Shown: in pieces, positions 1-7,531 of the stretch
Layout of the letters: every line of letters starts with the position of its first letter
Numbering within the stretch: the stretch's first letter is position 1
Assembly (NCBI RefSeq): GCF_024519315.1
Contig: NZ_JANIIC010000084.1
Coordinates: 1 to 35,693 of the forward strand
DNA from: Streptomyces malaysiensis subsp. samsunensis
GTDB taxonomy: Bacteria; Actinomycetota; Actinomycetes; Streptomycetales; Streptomycetaceae
DNA length: 35,693 nt
Direction: 5' to 3'
The notes under the pieces: model-generated
Told to the model about the DNA's origin: nothing
Seen by the model: the letters and a program-made list of their open reading frames with translations, nothing else
The model's database searches: none
Translations under genes and position numbers: made by a program

Positions 1-24
1 AGTGTCCAGTCACAAGGGGAAGCT

Positions 25-339
25 TCAATCACCTGCTCGGCCTCGTCCGGGGACGGTCGATCTCCTGGGCGAAAAAATGCTCGCGGCTTTGAGGATCTCG
101 TTCGCTCGCCGCAACTCGGCGTTTTCCCCGCGAAGTTGGCTCAGCTCTTCGCGTTCCGCTGTGGTCAGCCGGTCGTCGCGTTCGCCGGAATCGGCCTCGG
201 CCTGGCGGACCCAGGTCCGCGGGGCTTCCTTGTGGATGCCCAGGTCCTTCGCAACGTGCGCGACTGGCCGGCCTGTGGCCCGGACCTCACGGACCGCGCG
301 CTCGCGCAGTTCGTCGGGGTATTTGCGTGGTGCTGGCAC
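25..339 (-). CDS. IS3-family transposase OrfA (element cut by window edge)
   Basis: This is a 104-residue helix-turn-helix OrfA of an IS3-family element, which binds the transposon ends. It opens with MPAPRKYPDELRERAV, followed by an HTH around residues 20-50 and a leucine-zipper-like stretch (EELSQLRGENAELRRANEILK) at about 65-87, as is usual for the family. The start is GTG at 339, about 9 nt after AGGAG. A run of six T on the coding strand (complement of 72-77) is a typical -1 frameshift site; the zero frame beyond it gives an unusual tail (IFSPRRSTV...). OrfB should lie left of position 1 and is not visible. OrfA resembles but is clearly different from the IS3 element at the right end, so the two are separate insertions. 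Confidence 0.8.
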   Translation of the reverse strand: MPAPRKYPDELRERAVREVRATGRPVAHVAKDLGIHKEAPRTWVRQAEADSGERDDRLTTAEREELSQLRGENAELRRANEILKAASIFSPRRSTVPGRGRAGD

Positions 340-458
340 TGCTGGTGTCTCCTTACGCCCGGGATCGTAACCCAGACATCAGGGACTCCAAGAAACCGAG
401 GGCAGCTCATTCCGCGCCAACCCCGGTCTGGTAGAGCGGCTGCCCACTTGGCGTATCA

Positions 459-1454
459 CTACGCGGACGGCCGGGTCCTCTCCAGCATCCGCAAGTAGTT
501 GCCCCCGCAGATCAGGTCGATCTCGTCCAGGGTGAGGCCGCGTTCGGCAAGGCCGGCGGGAAGCTTGTTGAGCTGGCCTGCCTCCTCGATGCCCTCCGGG
601 CCGCGGCCGTAGATCTGCGCGCCGGTGTCGCGCAGGCCGTGTGAGCCGTCGGGGTCGACGGACTTCATCACGGACGCCAGCATGTCCATCGGGCCCTCCC
701 AGTAGTCGGCGCCGATGGCGATGTGCTCGGGCCCGACCAGGTCGTACATGTGCATGGCGTGGTCGAGGAGGTCGGACAGCTTGGCCTGGAGGGGGTCACG
801 GCCGACATACTCGCGGCAGCTGTTCAGGCCGATGACGCCATTGCGCCCGGCCACGGCTTTGATCTGGTCGTCGGTGAGGTTGCGCGGGTGCGGGCGGATG
901 GCGTCGGCGTTGGAGTGGGAGACGAAGAGGTCGCCCTGGTAGAGGTCGAGTGCGTCCCAGAACGACCCGCGAGAGGTGTGTACGAGATCGACCATCAAGG
1001 GCAGGCTCTCCAGCTCTTTCAGAGTGGCCTTGCCGAGGTGCGAGAAGCCGCCGTCGCCGAAGCGCTCGTTGGCGCCGGTGCAGAGCGGGTTCTGCACGTT
1101 GTGCGAGAACGTGAAGGCGGTGCAGCCCAGTTCGGCGAAGATGTGGAGGGCGTCGAAGTCGCCGGCGAACGACGTGTACCCCTCGATCGACAGCAAGATC
1201 CCGAAGGCGCCGGGCGGCCGGTTCTCGTATTCGGCGCGACTGGTGACGAGCACCAACTCGCCTTCGGAGCGGTGGATCTCGGACAGGACGATGCCGAGTG
1301 TGGCCCAATCGCTGATCTGCACGACGCCGGCGGTCAGGCCGCCCTGCCGCCACCGCGGGACGTGGTGTCGGCGTAGCGCCTGGGCGGTGCGGCCCTCGCT
1401 CGCGTGCAGGCTGACCACGTTTCCGATGGCCGGGCCGACATAGATGTTGATCAC
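459..1454 (-). CDS. M19 (renal dipeptidase-like) homologue lacking the N-terminal HxD motif
   Basis: This 331-residue protein belongs to the membrane dipeptidase/M19 metallopeptidase family, whose zinc enzymes cut dipeptides, including ones with a D-residue at the C-terminal side. Seen: LSIEG (bridging Glu), VDLVHTS and VSHSNADA (zinc His), HPRNLTDDQIKAVAGRNGVIGLN, IGADY, and a C-terminal GGNYLRML. Odd: the N-terminus reads MINIYVG where canonical members have a His-x-Asp zinc motif (LHND in the paralogue at 9863-10897). The start is GTG at 1454, supported by AAAGG about 8 nt upstream and by the preceding gene stopping at 1458, so a missing N-terminal exon-like piece is unlikely. The gene at 13685-14689 is its close paralogue with the same loss. 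It is last in a run with the ligase and ThDP enzyme. It may be a one-metal hydrolase, a different hydrolase, or non-catalytic. Confidence 0.85.
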   Translation of the reverse strand: MINIYVGPAIGNVVSLHASEGRTAQALRRHHVPRWRQGGLTAGVVQISDWATLGIVLSEIHRSEGELVLVTSRAEYENRPPGAFGILLSIEGYTSFAGDFDALHIFAELGCTAFTFSHNVQNPLCTGANERFGDGGFSHLGKATLKELESLPLMVDLVHTSRGSFWDALDLYQGDLFVSHSNADAIRPHPRNLTDDQIKAVAGRNGVIGLNSCREYVGRDPLQAKLSDLLDHAMHMYDLVGPEHIAIGADYWEGPMDMLASVMKSVDPDGSHGLRDTGAQIYGRGPEGIEEAGQLNKLPAGLAERGLTLDEIDLICGGNYLRMLERTRPSA

Positions 1455-1457
1455 TGC

Positions 1458-3227
1458 TCAACCTTTCCGTTCGTGGTGGGCCGAGGCGGCGCGCTCGGCT
1501 TCGTCCCAGCCCCTGACGACGTGCAGGTCGGGGAGGTCGGCCAGGCCCGCGGCGAAGTCGGGCGAGGGGATCTCGCCGCTGGTACTGACATCGATCAAGG
1601 ACGGTGCGTGCGCGATGGCATCGCGCAGCGCCGGGCCCAGGCGATCGAGGGAGGTCACCCGCTGCGCGTGCAGTCCGAGGGACTGGGCCAACTGGTCGTA
1701 GCGGCAGCCGGGCAGCTCGGTGTTGAAGCGCGGATTCCCCGCGTAGTTGGCGACGTGGTCCATACGCTCGATGTTCCAGGCTCGGTTGTTGGAGATCACG
1801 AAGACCGGTCTGGCACCGGAGCGCCGGGCCGTGTCCAGCTCCATCGCGTTGAAGCCGAACGCCCCGTCGCCGATCACCGCGACCACGGTGCGCTCGGGAT
1901 GGATCAGGGATGCGGCGACGGCGAAGGGCACGCCGACGCCCAGCAGGCCGAAGGTGCCGGTGTCCAGGCGTGGTGGCGGGACCAGTCCGACGCGGGCGAA
2001 CGACAGGGTGTCGCCACCGTCGGCGATGACGATCGGGTCCCGGTCCACGAGCGTCTCGTTGATCACGCTGAGCATCGCGTTCGGGTGGATGGCGCCGTCC
2101 GGGCCGGTGGGCTCGCCGCGGGCACGCTCGCCCCAGCGCTTGCGGCGCTGCGCATTGCGATCCCGCATCTCGCTCAGCCACCCGGTGTCCGGGGCGGTGG
2201 GTGCGGCGTCCCTCGCTGCGAGGAGCTCCAGCGCGCTGCCGGCGTCGGCCTTGACCTGCACGTCGCCGACGCGGTTCGCAGTGAGTTCCGCCGTGTGGCG
2301 GCCGATCCGGATGAAGGTGGTGGCGTCGGGGAAGGCCGCGTTCGATCCGTAGGCGAGAGCGAAGTCCAGGCGCCGGCCGACGGTGATGACCGTGTCCGCG
2401 CCGCCCATGACCGCCGACCGCACCGCAGGCACATACGCGGGGTGGTCGTCGGGTACGAGCCCCCTGCTCTCCGGGGTGTCGAGGTACAGTGCGCCGCTGG
2501 TCGCGAGGAACCGCCCCAGCGTCGGCTGTGCGGCTCTGGCCCCGCGGCCGCTGATCACGACGGGCCGCCGGCTCGACCGTATGGCCGCCGCCGCGGCGTC
2601 GATCGCTGCCGGCAGGGGCGCGATCGGCCCGGGAGCGCGCGGCGCGCCGCTGATCTGCTCGGCCCGGCTCCACGTCGACTCCCCCCGCAGCAGATCCGTG
2701 GGGAAGTCCAGAAAGGCCGGGCCGGGGGGCGCCTCGTCGCCGATCGCGGCTCCGAAGGCGGCGTGCAGAAGCGGCAGCAACTGGCGCGGGTGCCGGACGG
2801 TGGCCGCCAGCCGCGTGATCGACCGGACCAACTCGGCCTGGTCGAGCTCCTCCAGAGCCCCCAGGCCCAACTGGGCGCTGGGCGGCAGCGCCGAGAGGAT
2901 CAGCACCGGCACCCGGGCCTGGTGGGCGGCGGCGATGCCGGGCACCGCGTTCGCCAGCCCCGGCCCCGTGGTCACGACGGCGACCGCGAGCTCACCGGTG
3001 AGCTCCGCGTCCGCCTGGGCCATGTGCACGGCCGCCGCCTCATGCCGTACGTCGAGCACGCGCAGCCCCGCCCGGGTGGCCTCGTCCCAGAGCGGCTTTA
3101 TGTGACTGCCGGTGAGGCCGTAGATCCGCTCCACGCCGGACCGGGCCAGGAAGGCGGCGACGGCATGCGCGACCGAGTGCGGGCGGCGGAGGAACTCCGC
3201 GGGCAGCGGTGTGGGCGGGTACGTCAC
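1458..3227 (-). CDS. Thiamine-diphosphate enzyme, acetolactate synthase / 2-hydroxyacyl-CoA lyase-like
   Basis: This 589-residue protein has the three-domain layout of the ThDP decarboxylase/lyase superfamily. The N-terminal Pyr domain carries the cofactor-activating Glu in LDVRHEAAAVHMAQ (about E63) and TTGPGLANAV. A central domain lies at about 200-340. The C-terminal PP domain has the diphosphate/Mg motif GDGAFGFNAMEL (453 on) ending in SNN (479-481). The start is GTG at 3227, overlapping the ligase stop by 4 nt (GTGA), so the two are translationally coupled; the M19-like gene follows after 3 nt. Pairing with a CoA ligase favours a 2-hydroxyacyl-CoA lyase, which would split a 2-hydroxyacyl-CoA into a carbonyl compound and formyl-CoA. 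An oxo-acid decarboxylase or a biosynthetic acetolactate synthase cannot be excluded; no small regulatory subunit gene lies nearby. Confidence 0.82.
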   Translation of the reverse strand: MTYPPTPLPAEFLRRPHSVAHAVAAFLARSGVERIYGLTGSHIKPLWDEATRAGLRVLDVRHEAAAVHMAQADAELTGELAVAVVTTGPGLANAVPGIAAAHQARVPVLILSALPPSAQLGLGALEELDQAELVRSITRLAATVRHPRQLLPLLHAAFGAAIGDEAPPGPAFLDFPTDLLRGESTWSRAEQISGAPRAPGPIAPLPAAIDAAAAAIRSSRRPVVISGRGARAAQPTLGRFLATSGALYLDTPESRGLVPDDHPAYVPAVRSAVMGGADTVITVGRRLDFALAYGSNAAFPDATTFIRIGRHTAELTANRVGDVQVKADAGSALELLAARDAAPTAPDTGWLSEMRDRNAQRRKRWGERARGEPTGPDGAIHPNAMLSVINETLVDRDPIVIADGGDTLSFARVGLVPPPRLDTGTFGLLGVGVPFAVAASLIHPERTVVAVIGDGAFGFNAMELDTARRSGARPVFVISNNRAWNIERMDHVANYAGNPRFNTELPGCRYDQLAQSLGLHAQRVTSLDRLGPALRDAIAHAPSLIDVSTSGEIPSPDFAAGLADLPDLHVVRGWDEAERAASAHHERKG

Positions 3228-4831
3228 CGGACGGCCCCGCCTTCCGCGACCTCGCCGCGCTCGGTGTCCCAGGTCGCCGGGGTGAGTCCACGCCGGCGCA
3301 AATCCGGCTTTGAGATCTTCTCGGTCGGGGTGCGTGGCAGCGGTTCGCGGACGATCTCCAGATAGCGCGGCACCATGTACTTGGGCAGTTGCCGCCGGCA
3401 GTAGGCGAGCAACTCGGCAGCGTCCAGGGCGACGCCCGGCTCGGCGACGGCGATCAGCATCACGTCGTCCTCGCTGAGCTCGGAGGAGACCGCGATCGCG
3501 GCGCACTCCCGGACGGCCGGGTGGTCGTTGACCACGGACTCGAGCTCGAAGGCGGAGATGTTCTCGCCACGGCGGCGGATCACGTCCTTGATGCGGTCCA
3601 CGAAGTACAGCCAGCCGTCCTCGTCCAGGTAGCCCGCGTCGCCCGTGTGGAACCACAGATTGCGCCACGCCCGGTGGGTCTCCTCGGGCATCGCGTGGTA
3701 GCCGAGCGAGATGCTCCAGGCATGCTTCGGGCGGACGACGATCTCGCCCGTCGCACCGGGAGGGAGCGGTTCGTCGAGCTCGTCGACGATCCGCACCTCG
3801 AAGTGCTCGGAGGCCACCTTGCCGGCCGATCCGGGCCGCGATTCCCGGGTGGTGTCGTACGAGACCCAGTTCGTCTCCGTCTGGCCATAGGCCGTGACCA
3901 GCTGCAGCCCGAAGCGCCTCTCGAATTCCCGCTTGAACGGGATCATGGGCAGGGCCTGGGCGATACGCAGCGAGTGCTCGGTGTCGTCCGCCGTGGCCGG
4001 GGCCTTCCACAGCAATTGCGCCATGGCGCCCAGCAGATTGGTCGCGGTGGCGCCGCTCGCCCGGACCTGCGGCCAGAACCGGCTGACGCTGAACCGCTGC
4101 TGGAAGGTGCCCTTCGTCCCGAAGACCAGCGGGAAGTACACGCCCCAGAGTTGGGCGTCGGCGTGGAAGAGCGGCAGCGGCGAGAAGTAGGAGTCCTCGC
4201 GAGTGAGTCCCAGGCTCCGCGCATACAGCTGCACCCAGAGGAAGTACTGCTGGTGGGACAGCACAACGCCCTTGGCGGGGCCGGTCGTTCCCGACGTGTA
4301 GAGGATGGCCATGGGGTCGGTGTGCCGCACGTCCGACCGCACGGGGGTGCTGTCCGCCGTGAGCAGCTCGGCGAAGGGAACGACCCGCCGCACGGTGAGC
4401 CCCGCGGCACGCGCCTGCTCGGGCGATCCGCCCACGATGACGACGGTGTGCAGGTCCGGTATCACATTGATGATCTCGACGCGCTGCTCCAGGAGGCTCA
4501 CATCGCACACCAGCACGCCCGCACCGGAGTTGGACAGGACGTGGGCGAGCAGCTTGCCCTTCAGCTCGATGTTGACCGGGACCTCGATGGCACCGAGCTT
4601 GGCCGCGCCGAACCAGGTGTGCACCACCTCGATGCGGTTCGGCAGCAGCATGGCGACCCGGTCGCCGGTTTGGACTCCGTAGCCGCGCAGGCTGCGGGCC
4701 ACGCGGTTGGTGGTGAACTCCATGTCGAGGAAGGTGCACGCCGGTTCGTCGCCGAACTGCAGGAACTCCCGCTCGGCCGCGCGCTCCGCCCAGTGGGCCA
4801 GGATCGTCGGAAGCGTATGGTCCGAAAGCAT
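3224..4831 (-). CDS. Acyl-CoA ligase (AMP-forming, class I adenylate-forming)
   Basis: This 535-residue ATP-dependent ligase makes acyl-CoA through an acyl-adenylate. Seen: the phosphate-binding loop YTSGTTGPAKG (178-188), VTAYGQTETNW (A5 region), GYLDEDGWLYFVDRIKDVIRRRGENIS (adenylation-to-thiolation hinge, quoted here as two adjoining blocks: GYLDEDGWLYF and VDRIKDVIRR), and the catalytic Lys in PTEKISKPDLR (about K505). The overall look is that of crotonobetaine/carnitine- or short-chain-type ligases; the substrate cannot be read from sequence. I chose ATG 4831; the frame stays open further upstream, but that stretch looks non-coding, and GTG at 4846 is an alternative. It is the first gene of a three-gene run with the ThDP enzyme and the M19 homologue. 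A palindrome and the shared octamer lie just upstream (4853-4870). Confidence 0.87.
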   Translation of the reverse strand: MLSDHTLPTILAHWAERAAEREFLQFGDEPACTFLDMEFTTNRVARSLRGYGVQTGDRVAMLLPNRIEVVHTWFGAAKLGAIEVPVNIELKGKLLAHVLSNSGAGVLVCDVSLLEQRVEIINVIPDLHTVVIVGGSPEQARAAGLTVRRVVPFAELLTADSTPVRSDVRHTDPMAILYTSGTTGPAKGVVLSHQQYFLWVQLYARSLGLTREDSYFSPLPLFHADAQLWGVYFPLVFGTKGTFQQRFSVSRFWPQVRASGATATNLLGAMAQLLWKAPATADDTEHSLRIAQALPMIPFKREFERRFGLQLVTAYGQTETNWVSYDTTRESRPGSAGKVASEHFEVRIVDELDEPLPPGATGEIVVRPKHAWSISLGYHAMPEETHRAWRNLWFHTGDAGYLDEDGWLYFVDRIKDVIRRRGENISAFELESVVNDHPAVRECAAIAVSSELSEDDVMLIAVAEPGVALDAAELLAYCRRQLPKYMVPRYLEIVREPLPRTPTEKISKPDLRRRGLTPATWDTERGEVAEGGAVR

Positions 4832-4852
4832 GGCCAGAGAGTAGGGCACTTC

Positions 4853-4870
4853 TTGGCCTATTCCAATAGG
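4853..4870. promoter_or_regulatory. Candidate operator upstream of the ligase-lyase run
   Basis: TTGGCCTA at 4853-4860 runs into the perfect inverted repeat CCTATT-CC-AATAGG (4857-4870), 22-40 nt before the ligase ATG. The same octamer, in one or other orientation, occurs in front of the operons starting at 14689 and 33720. Position and symmetry suggest a repressor or activator site; the protein that binds it is unknown, the GntR regulator at 26567-27517 being the local candidate. Confidence 0.45.
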
Positions 4871-5003
4871 TCTAACCGCGCTAACGTATTGGCTCCAGGC
4901 GACGAACCTGAACGGCACGCGCTGAACGCCGACGCTGCGGACCGCTGCTCCCCGGCGCGGATCTCGACGTGCCGGCCCTTCTAGACGAGTCATTCCGATG
5001 TGA

Positions 5004-5425
5004 TCAGTGGTCGTAGGCGATCAGGGATCGCATGACCGGCTGCCCGGTCTTGTGGTTGTGCCAGATCGCCGCGGCCAGCGCGAGGACGCGCTGAGCGACG
5101 CGGCCGGCGACGCCTTCAAGGTCCGGCCGCCGTGCTGTTCCAGGTCGAGCTGGCCCTTGAGGGTGTCCTTCACCGACTCGATCAGCTGTCGCACCGACTC
5201 CAGCAGGGACTCGCCCTTGCGGCGTTTCTCCCGCTTGAACGATGGCCGCAGCAGCTCTGCCCCGCGCAGGGCCAGATCGGCCTCGAACTCCTTGGAGGCG
5301 AAGCCCTTGTCCGCGATCAACAGCAGGCCGGGCCGGTCGGTGACCGCGTCCGGTTCGCGGTCCAGCATCGCCGTCAGCACCTCGCGCTCGTCCAGCAGAA
5401 CGATCTTGGACACCCTGCCTGCGTT
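5004..5425 (-). pseudogene. IS982-type transposase remnant, frameshifted
   Basis: This is the C-terminal third of a transposase. LLIADKGFASKEFEADL, ESVRQLIESVKDTLKGQLDLE and HGGRT are followed, in a shifted frame, by RVAQRVLALAAAIWHNHKTG, then SLIAYDH and a TGA stop at 5004-5006. These blocks are typical of actinobacterial IS982-family DDE transposases as I know them. The frame breaks near 5118-5122, where one base appears to be missing after the GGRT codons. The N-terminal two thirds, with the first catalytic Asp residues, are absent: upstream sequence in the same frame becomes unrelated. It is dead. Confidence 0.7.
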
Positions 5426-5515
5426 CCCGGACGCACCATCAGCATTGGGAATGACTCGTCCAGGACTTGTCCGGCCGATCATGTGACTGTCTCGGGTTTG
5501 GGTCGCTGATGTGGC

Positions 5516-5560
5516 ATGGGGCGGGGTGATCTGACGGATGCGGAGTGGGAAGGACCGCGG
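5516..5560 (+). pseudogene. IS5-type transposase N-terminal scrap
   Basis: Starting at an ATG, the translation MGRGDLTDAEWEGPRPF matches the usual opening of streptomycete IS5-family transposases (…LTDAEWE.L.P..P). The match ends after about 15 codons and runs into the antisense of the aldehyde dehydrogenase fragment. Only the first few codons of the element survive. The short length limits certainty. Confidence 0.45.
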
Positions 5561-5790
5561 CCGTTCCGGGAGCCGGGACGCGGCCGCGATGTGGTCCGGG
5601 TCGTCGGTGTAGACCGTCGCGGCGAGGCCGTAGCGGGAGGCGGCGGCCCGTTCGAGCCCGGCGGCGAAGTCGGCCACGACGGCGACCGGCGCGATCGGGC
5701 CGAACGTCTCCTCGGTCATCACCAGCATGGAATCGTCGACGCCGGTGAGCACCGTCGGCGGGTAGGAGAAGCCCTCCCAACAGCACCGCG
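5560..5790 (-). pseudogene. Aldehyde dehydrogenase fragment
   Basis: About 76 codons resemble the late part of an NAD(P)-dependent aldehyde dehydrogenase. GFSYPPTVLTGVDDSMLVM leads to TEETFGPIAPVAVVADF and YGLAATVYTDDPDHIAAASR, containing the conserved EETFGP block. The catalytic Cys and Glu regions upstream and the C-terminus downstream are missing. It lies between two transposase scraps, so it was probably cut down by insertions and deletions. It has no start codon or ribosome site of its own. Confidence 0.65.
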
Positions 5791-5865
5791 GGCGCGAACG
5801 CTGCATTCGACGCGGCGAACGCGCCCGGCCTATGGCATGGTCACCCACCGGTCCGCTGAACGGCG

Positions 5866-7494
5866 CTACGGGGCGGGCGCGAGGAGCGCATGCTCCGGGA
5901 AGCGTTCGGCGGCTTGCTTGGTGAACGGGAGTACGTCCGGTTTGCAGCTCGCGCCGTCGGTGGCCTTGAGTTCCACCAAATACCGTGTGACCAGCGAGTC
6001 CATGCACTTGCCCTGCAAGAACGAGCCTCCATGCGCCCATCCCTCCAAGGTCGCGACGCGCGCGTTGGGGAACTTGTCGGCGAATGGGCGGGTGGCCTCG
6101 TACGGGGTCGCAGGGTCGAAGCGGCTGCCGATCACCAAGACGGGTTTGTCGACTGTCTGCTCCCAGTCGCCCAGGTGGGCATCATCGTCCTCATTGCCGA
6201 TCACCGCGCACGGGAGGCCGCCCCAGGCACGAAGGCGCCCAAAATGAGGCGCCTTGGCATCCTCAGCGGCGGCCAATGCAGGCAGGTCCCTCGGTCGGAA
6301 TGTGTTCAGGGTGTCCACACACATGGGGCCCAGAGCTGCGCCGTCCGAGGGATAGTCCTCGCTCCTGCGTAGGGTGCTCAGGTACTTGGAAACCGCCGTC
6401 GCCTCTTTACGCGTGTGGCTGGGCGTGGCCAGCGTCGCGAACGTTTCGGCGAGGGCCGGCCAGCCGCTGGGGAAGTACAGACCGAGGAAGAGCTGTACGA
6501 CAGCATCCGAGTACGTGATCTTGACGGGAGGTCCGTCTGGTGGATCGATCGTCACCGGCTCAGACTTGAGCCGCTCAAGGGTGTGTTCCATTACCGTCCG
6601 TGGATCGCCGAGTCCGGCGAGCGCGCACTGGTCTGGCCCCGCCGCCTTGCACAGCCGCAGGAACTCCCCATAAGTGCGGCTCGCTGCGGGACCCGAGCCG
6701 ATCCGCGCCACCACAGGGCGTGGGTCGCCGTTGTATCCCGAGTAGCTCTCCGGTTCCAGGGTGCCGTCGAGTACGAGCGCCCGGACGTTGTGGGGGAACA
6801 GTTTCGCGTAGGTCGCGCCGAGGAAGGTGCCGTAGGAGTAACCGGCGAAGGTGAGTTTCTTGTCGCCGACCGCAGCGCGGAGCAGGTCCATGTCCCGAGC
6901 GACATTGGCGGATGAGGCGTGCACGATGCGATCGCCGGATCGCTTCATGCAGCTCCGGGCGAACGCGAGCATGTCGCGGGTGAAGCGCTTCTCTTCCGCC
7001 GAGGTGACGGGGAACTGAGGCATGCGGGCCAGCGCTGCCGCCTCCTCTTCCGCGTTCGCGAAGCAGGTGACGGGGTCCGAAGCGCCGACGCCGCGTGGGT
7101 CGAAGCCGATGATGTCGAAGTGCTCCCGCACGCTGGGCTGATACGCGGTCTTGCCCGCGGCCTGGACGAATTCCACGCCGGAGTAGCCCGGACCGCCGGG
7201 GTTGGTGAACAGCGAACCGATGCGGCGCTCAGGATTGGTTGCCGGCAGCCGCGTCAGAGCGATCGTGGTCGTCTCGCCGTCCGGGTTGTCGTAGTCCGTC
7301 GGCACCTCAACTGTCGCGCATTGGAAGTCGGCAAGCTTGAGCTCGCCACACGACTGCCAGTCGATCTTCGGCACCGGTGCGGAACTCGAGCGTGGCGCGG
7401 CGGCCGTCGTGCCCGTCAGCCCGAGCAGCGCGGCGACGCTCAGTGCCACGGCTGTCGTGCGGCTCCCTCGCAGCGAGGGTCGTCTCCGTATCAT
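5866..7494 (-). CDS. Exported TAP-like serine peptidase (alpha/beta hydrolase), paralogue 1
   Basis: This 542-residue secreted hydrolase resembles the streptomycete tripeptidyl aminopeptidases and Slp proteases, which release short peptides from the N-terminus of peptides. Seen: a signal peptide (arginine-rich start, hydrophobic AVALSVAALLGL, likely cleavage after TAAA), the oxyanion block FTNPGGPGYSG, DIIGFDPRGVGAS, the nucleophile GYSYG, and the C-terminal TAP-like domain with Asp in SRFDPATPY and His in GWAHGG. Complete for the family. ATG 7494 follows TAGGAG by about 10 nt. It stands 37 nt downstream of the paralogue starting at 9091, so the two are probably co-transcribed. Outside the cell it would feed the ABC importer encoded at 18831-24176. 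Confidence 0.88.
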   Translation of the reverse strand: MIRRRPSLRGSRTTAVALSVAALLGLTGTTAAAPRSSSAPVPKIDWQSCGELKLADFQCATVEVPTDYDNPDGETTTIALTRLPATNPERRIGSLFTNPGGPGYSGVEFVQAAGKTAYQPSVREHFDIIGFDPRGVGASDPVTCFANAEEEAAALARMPQFPVTSAEEKRFTRDMLAFARSCMKRSGDRIVHASSANVARDMDLLRAAVGDKKLTFAGYSYGTFLGATYAKLFPHNVRALVLDGTLEPESYSGYNGDPRPVVARIGSGPAASRTYGEFLRLCKAAGPDQCALAGLGDPRTVMEHTLERLKSEPVTIDPPDGPPVKITYSDAVVQLFLGLYFPSGWPALAETFATLATPSHTRKEATAVSKYLSTLRRSEDYPSDGAALGPMCVDTLNTFRPRDLPALAAAEDAKAPHFGRLRAWGGLPCAVIGNEDDDAHLGDWEQTVDKPVLVIGSRFDPATPYEATRPFADKFPNARVATLEGWAHGGSFLQGKCMDSLVTRYLVELKATDGASCKPDVLPFTKQAAERFPEHALLAPAP

Positions 7495-7531
7495 GGGGTG
7501 CTGCTCCTACTTTCGTGGTGACTACGGGAGT

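Noticed and set aside
796..2673. A 625-codon minus-strand frame overlapping the M19-like and ThDP genes
   Set aside because: It is an out-of-frame reading of the same strand, almost only Arg, Gly, Pro and Ala, whereas the overlapping frames carry full family motifs.
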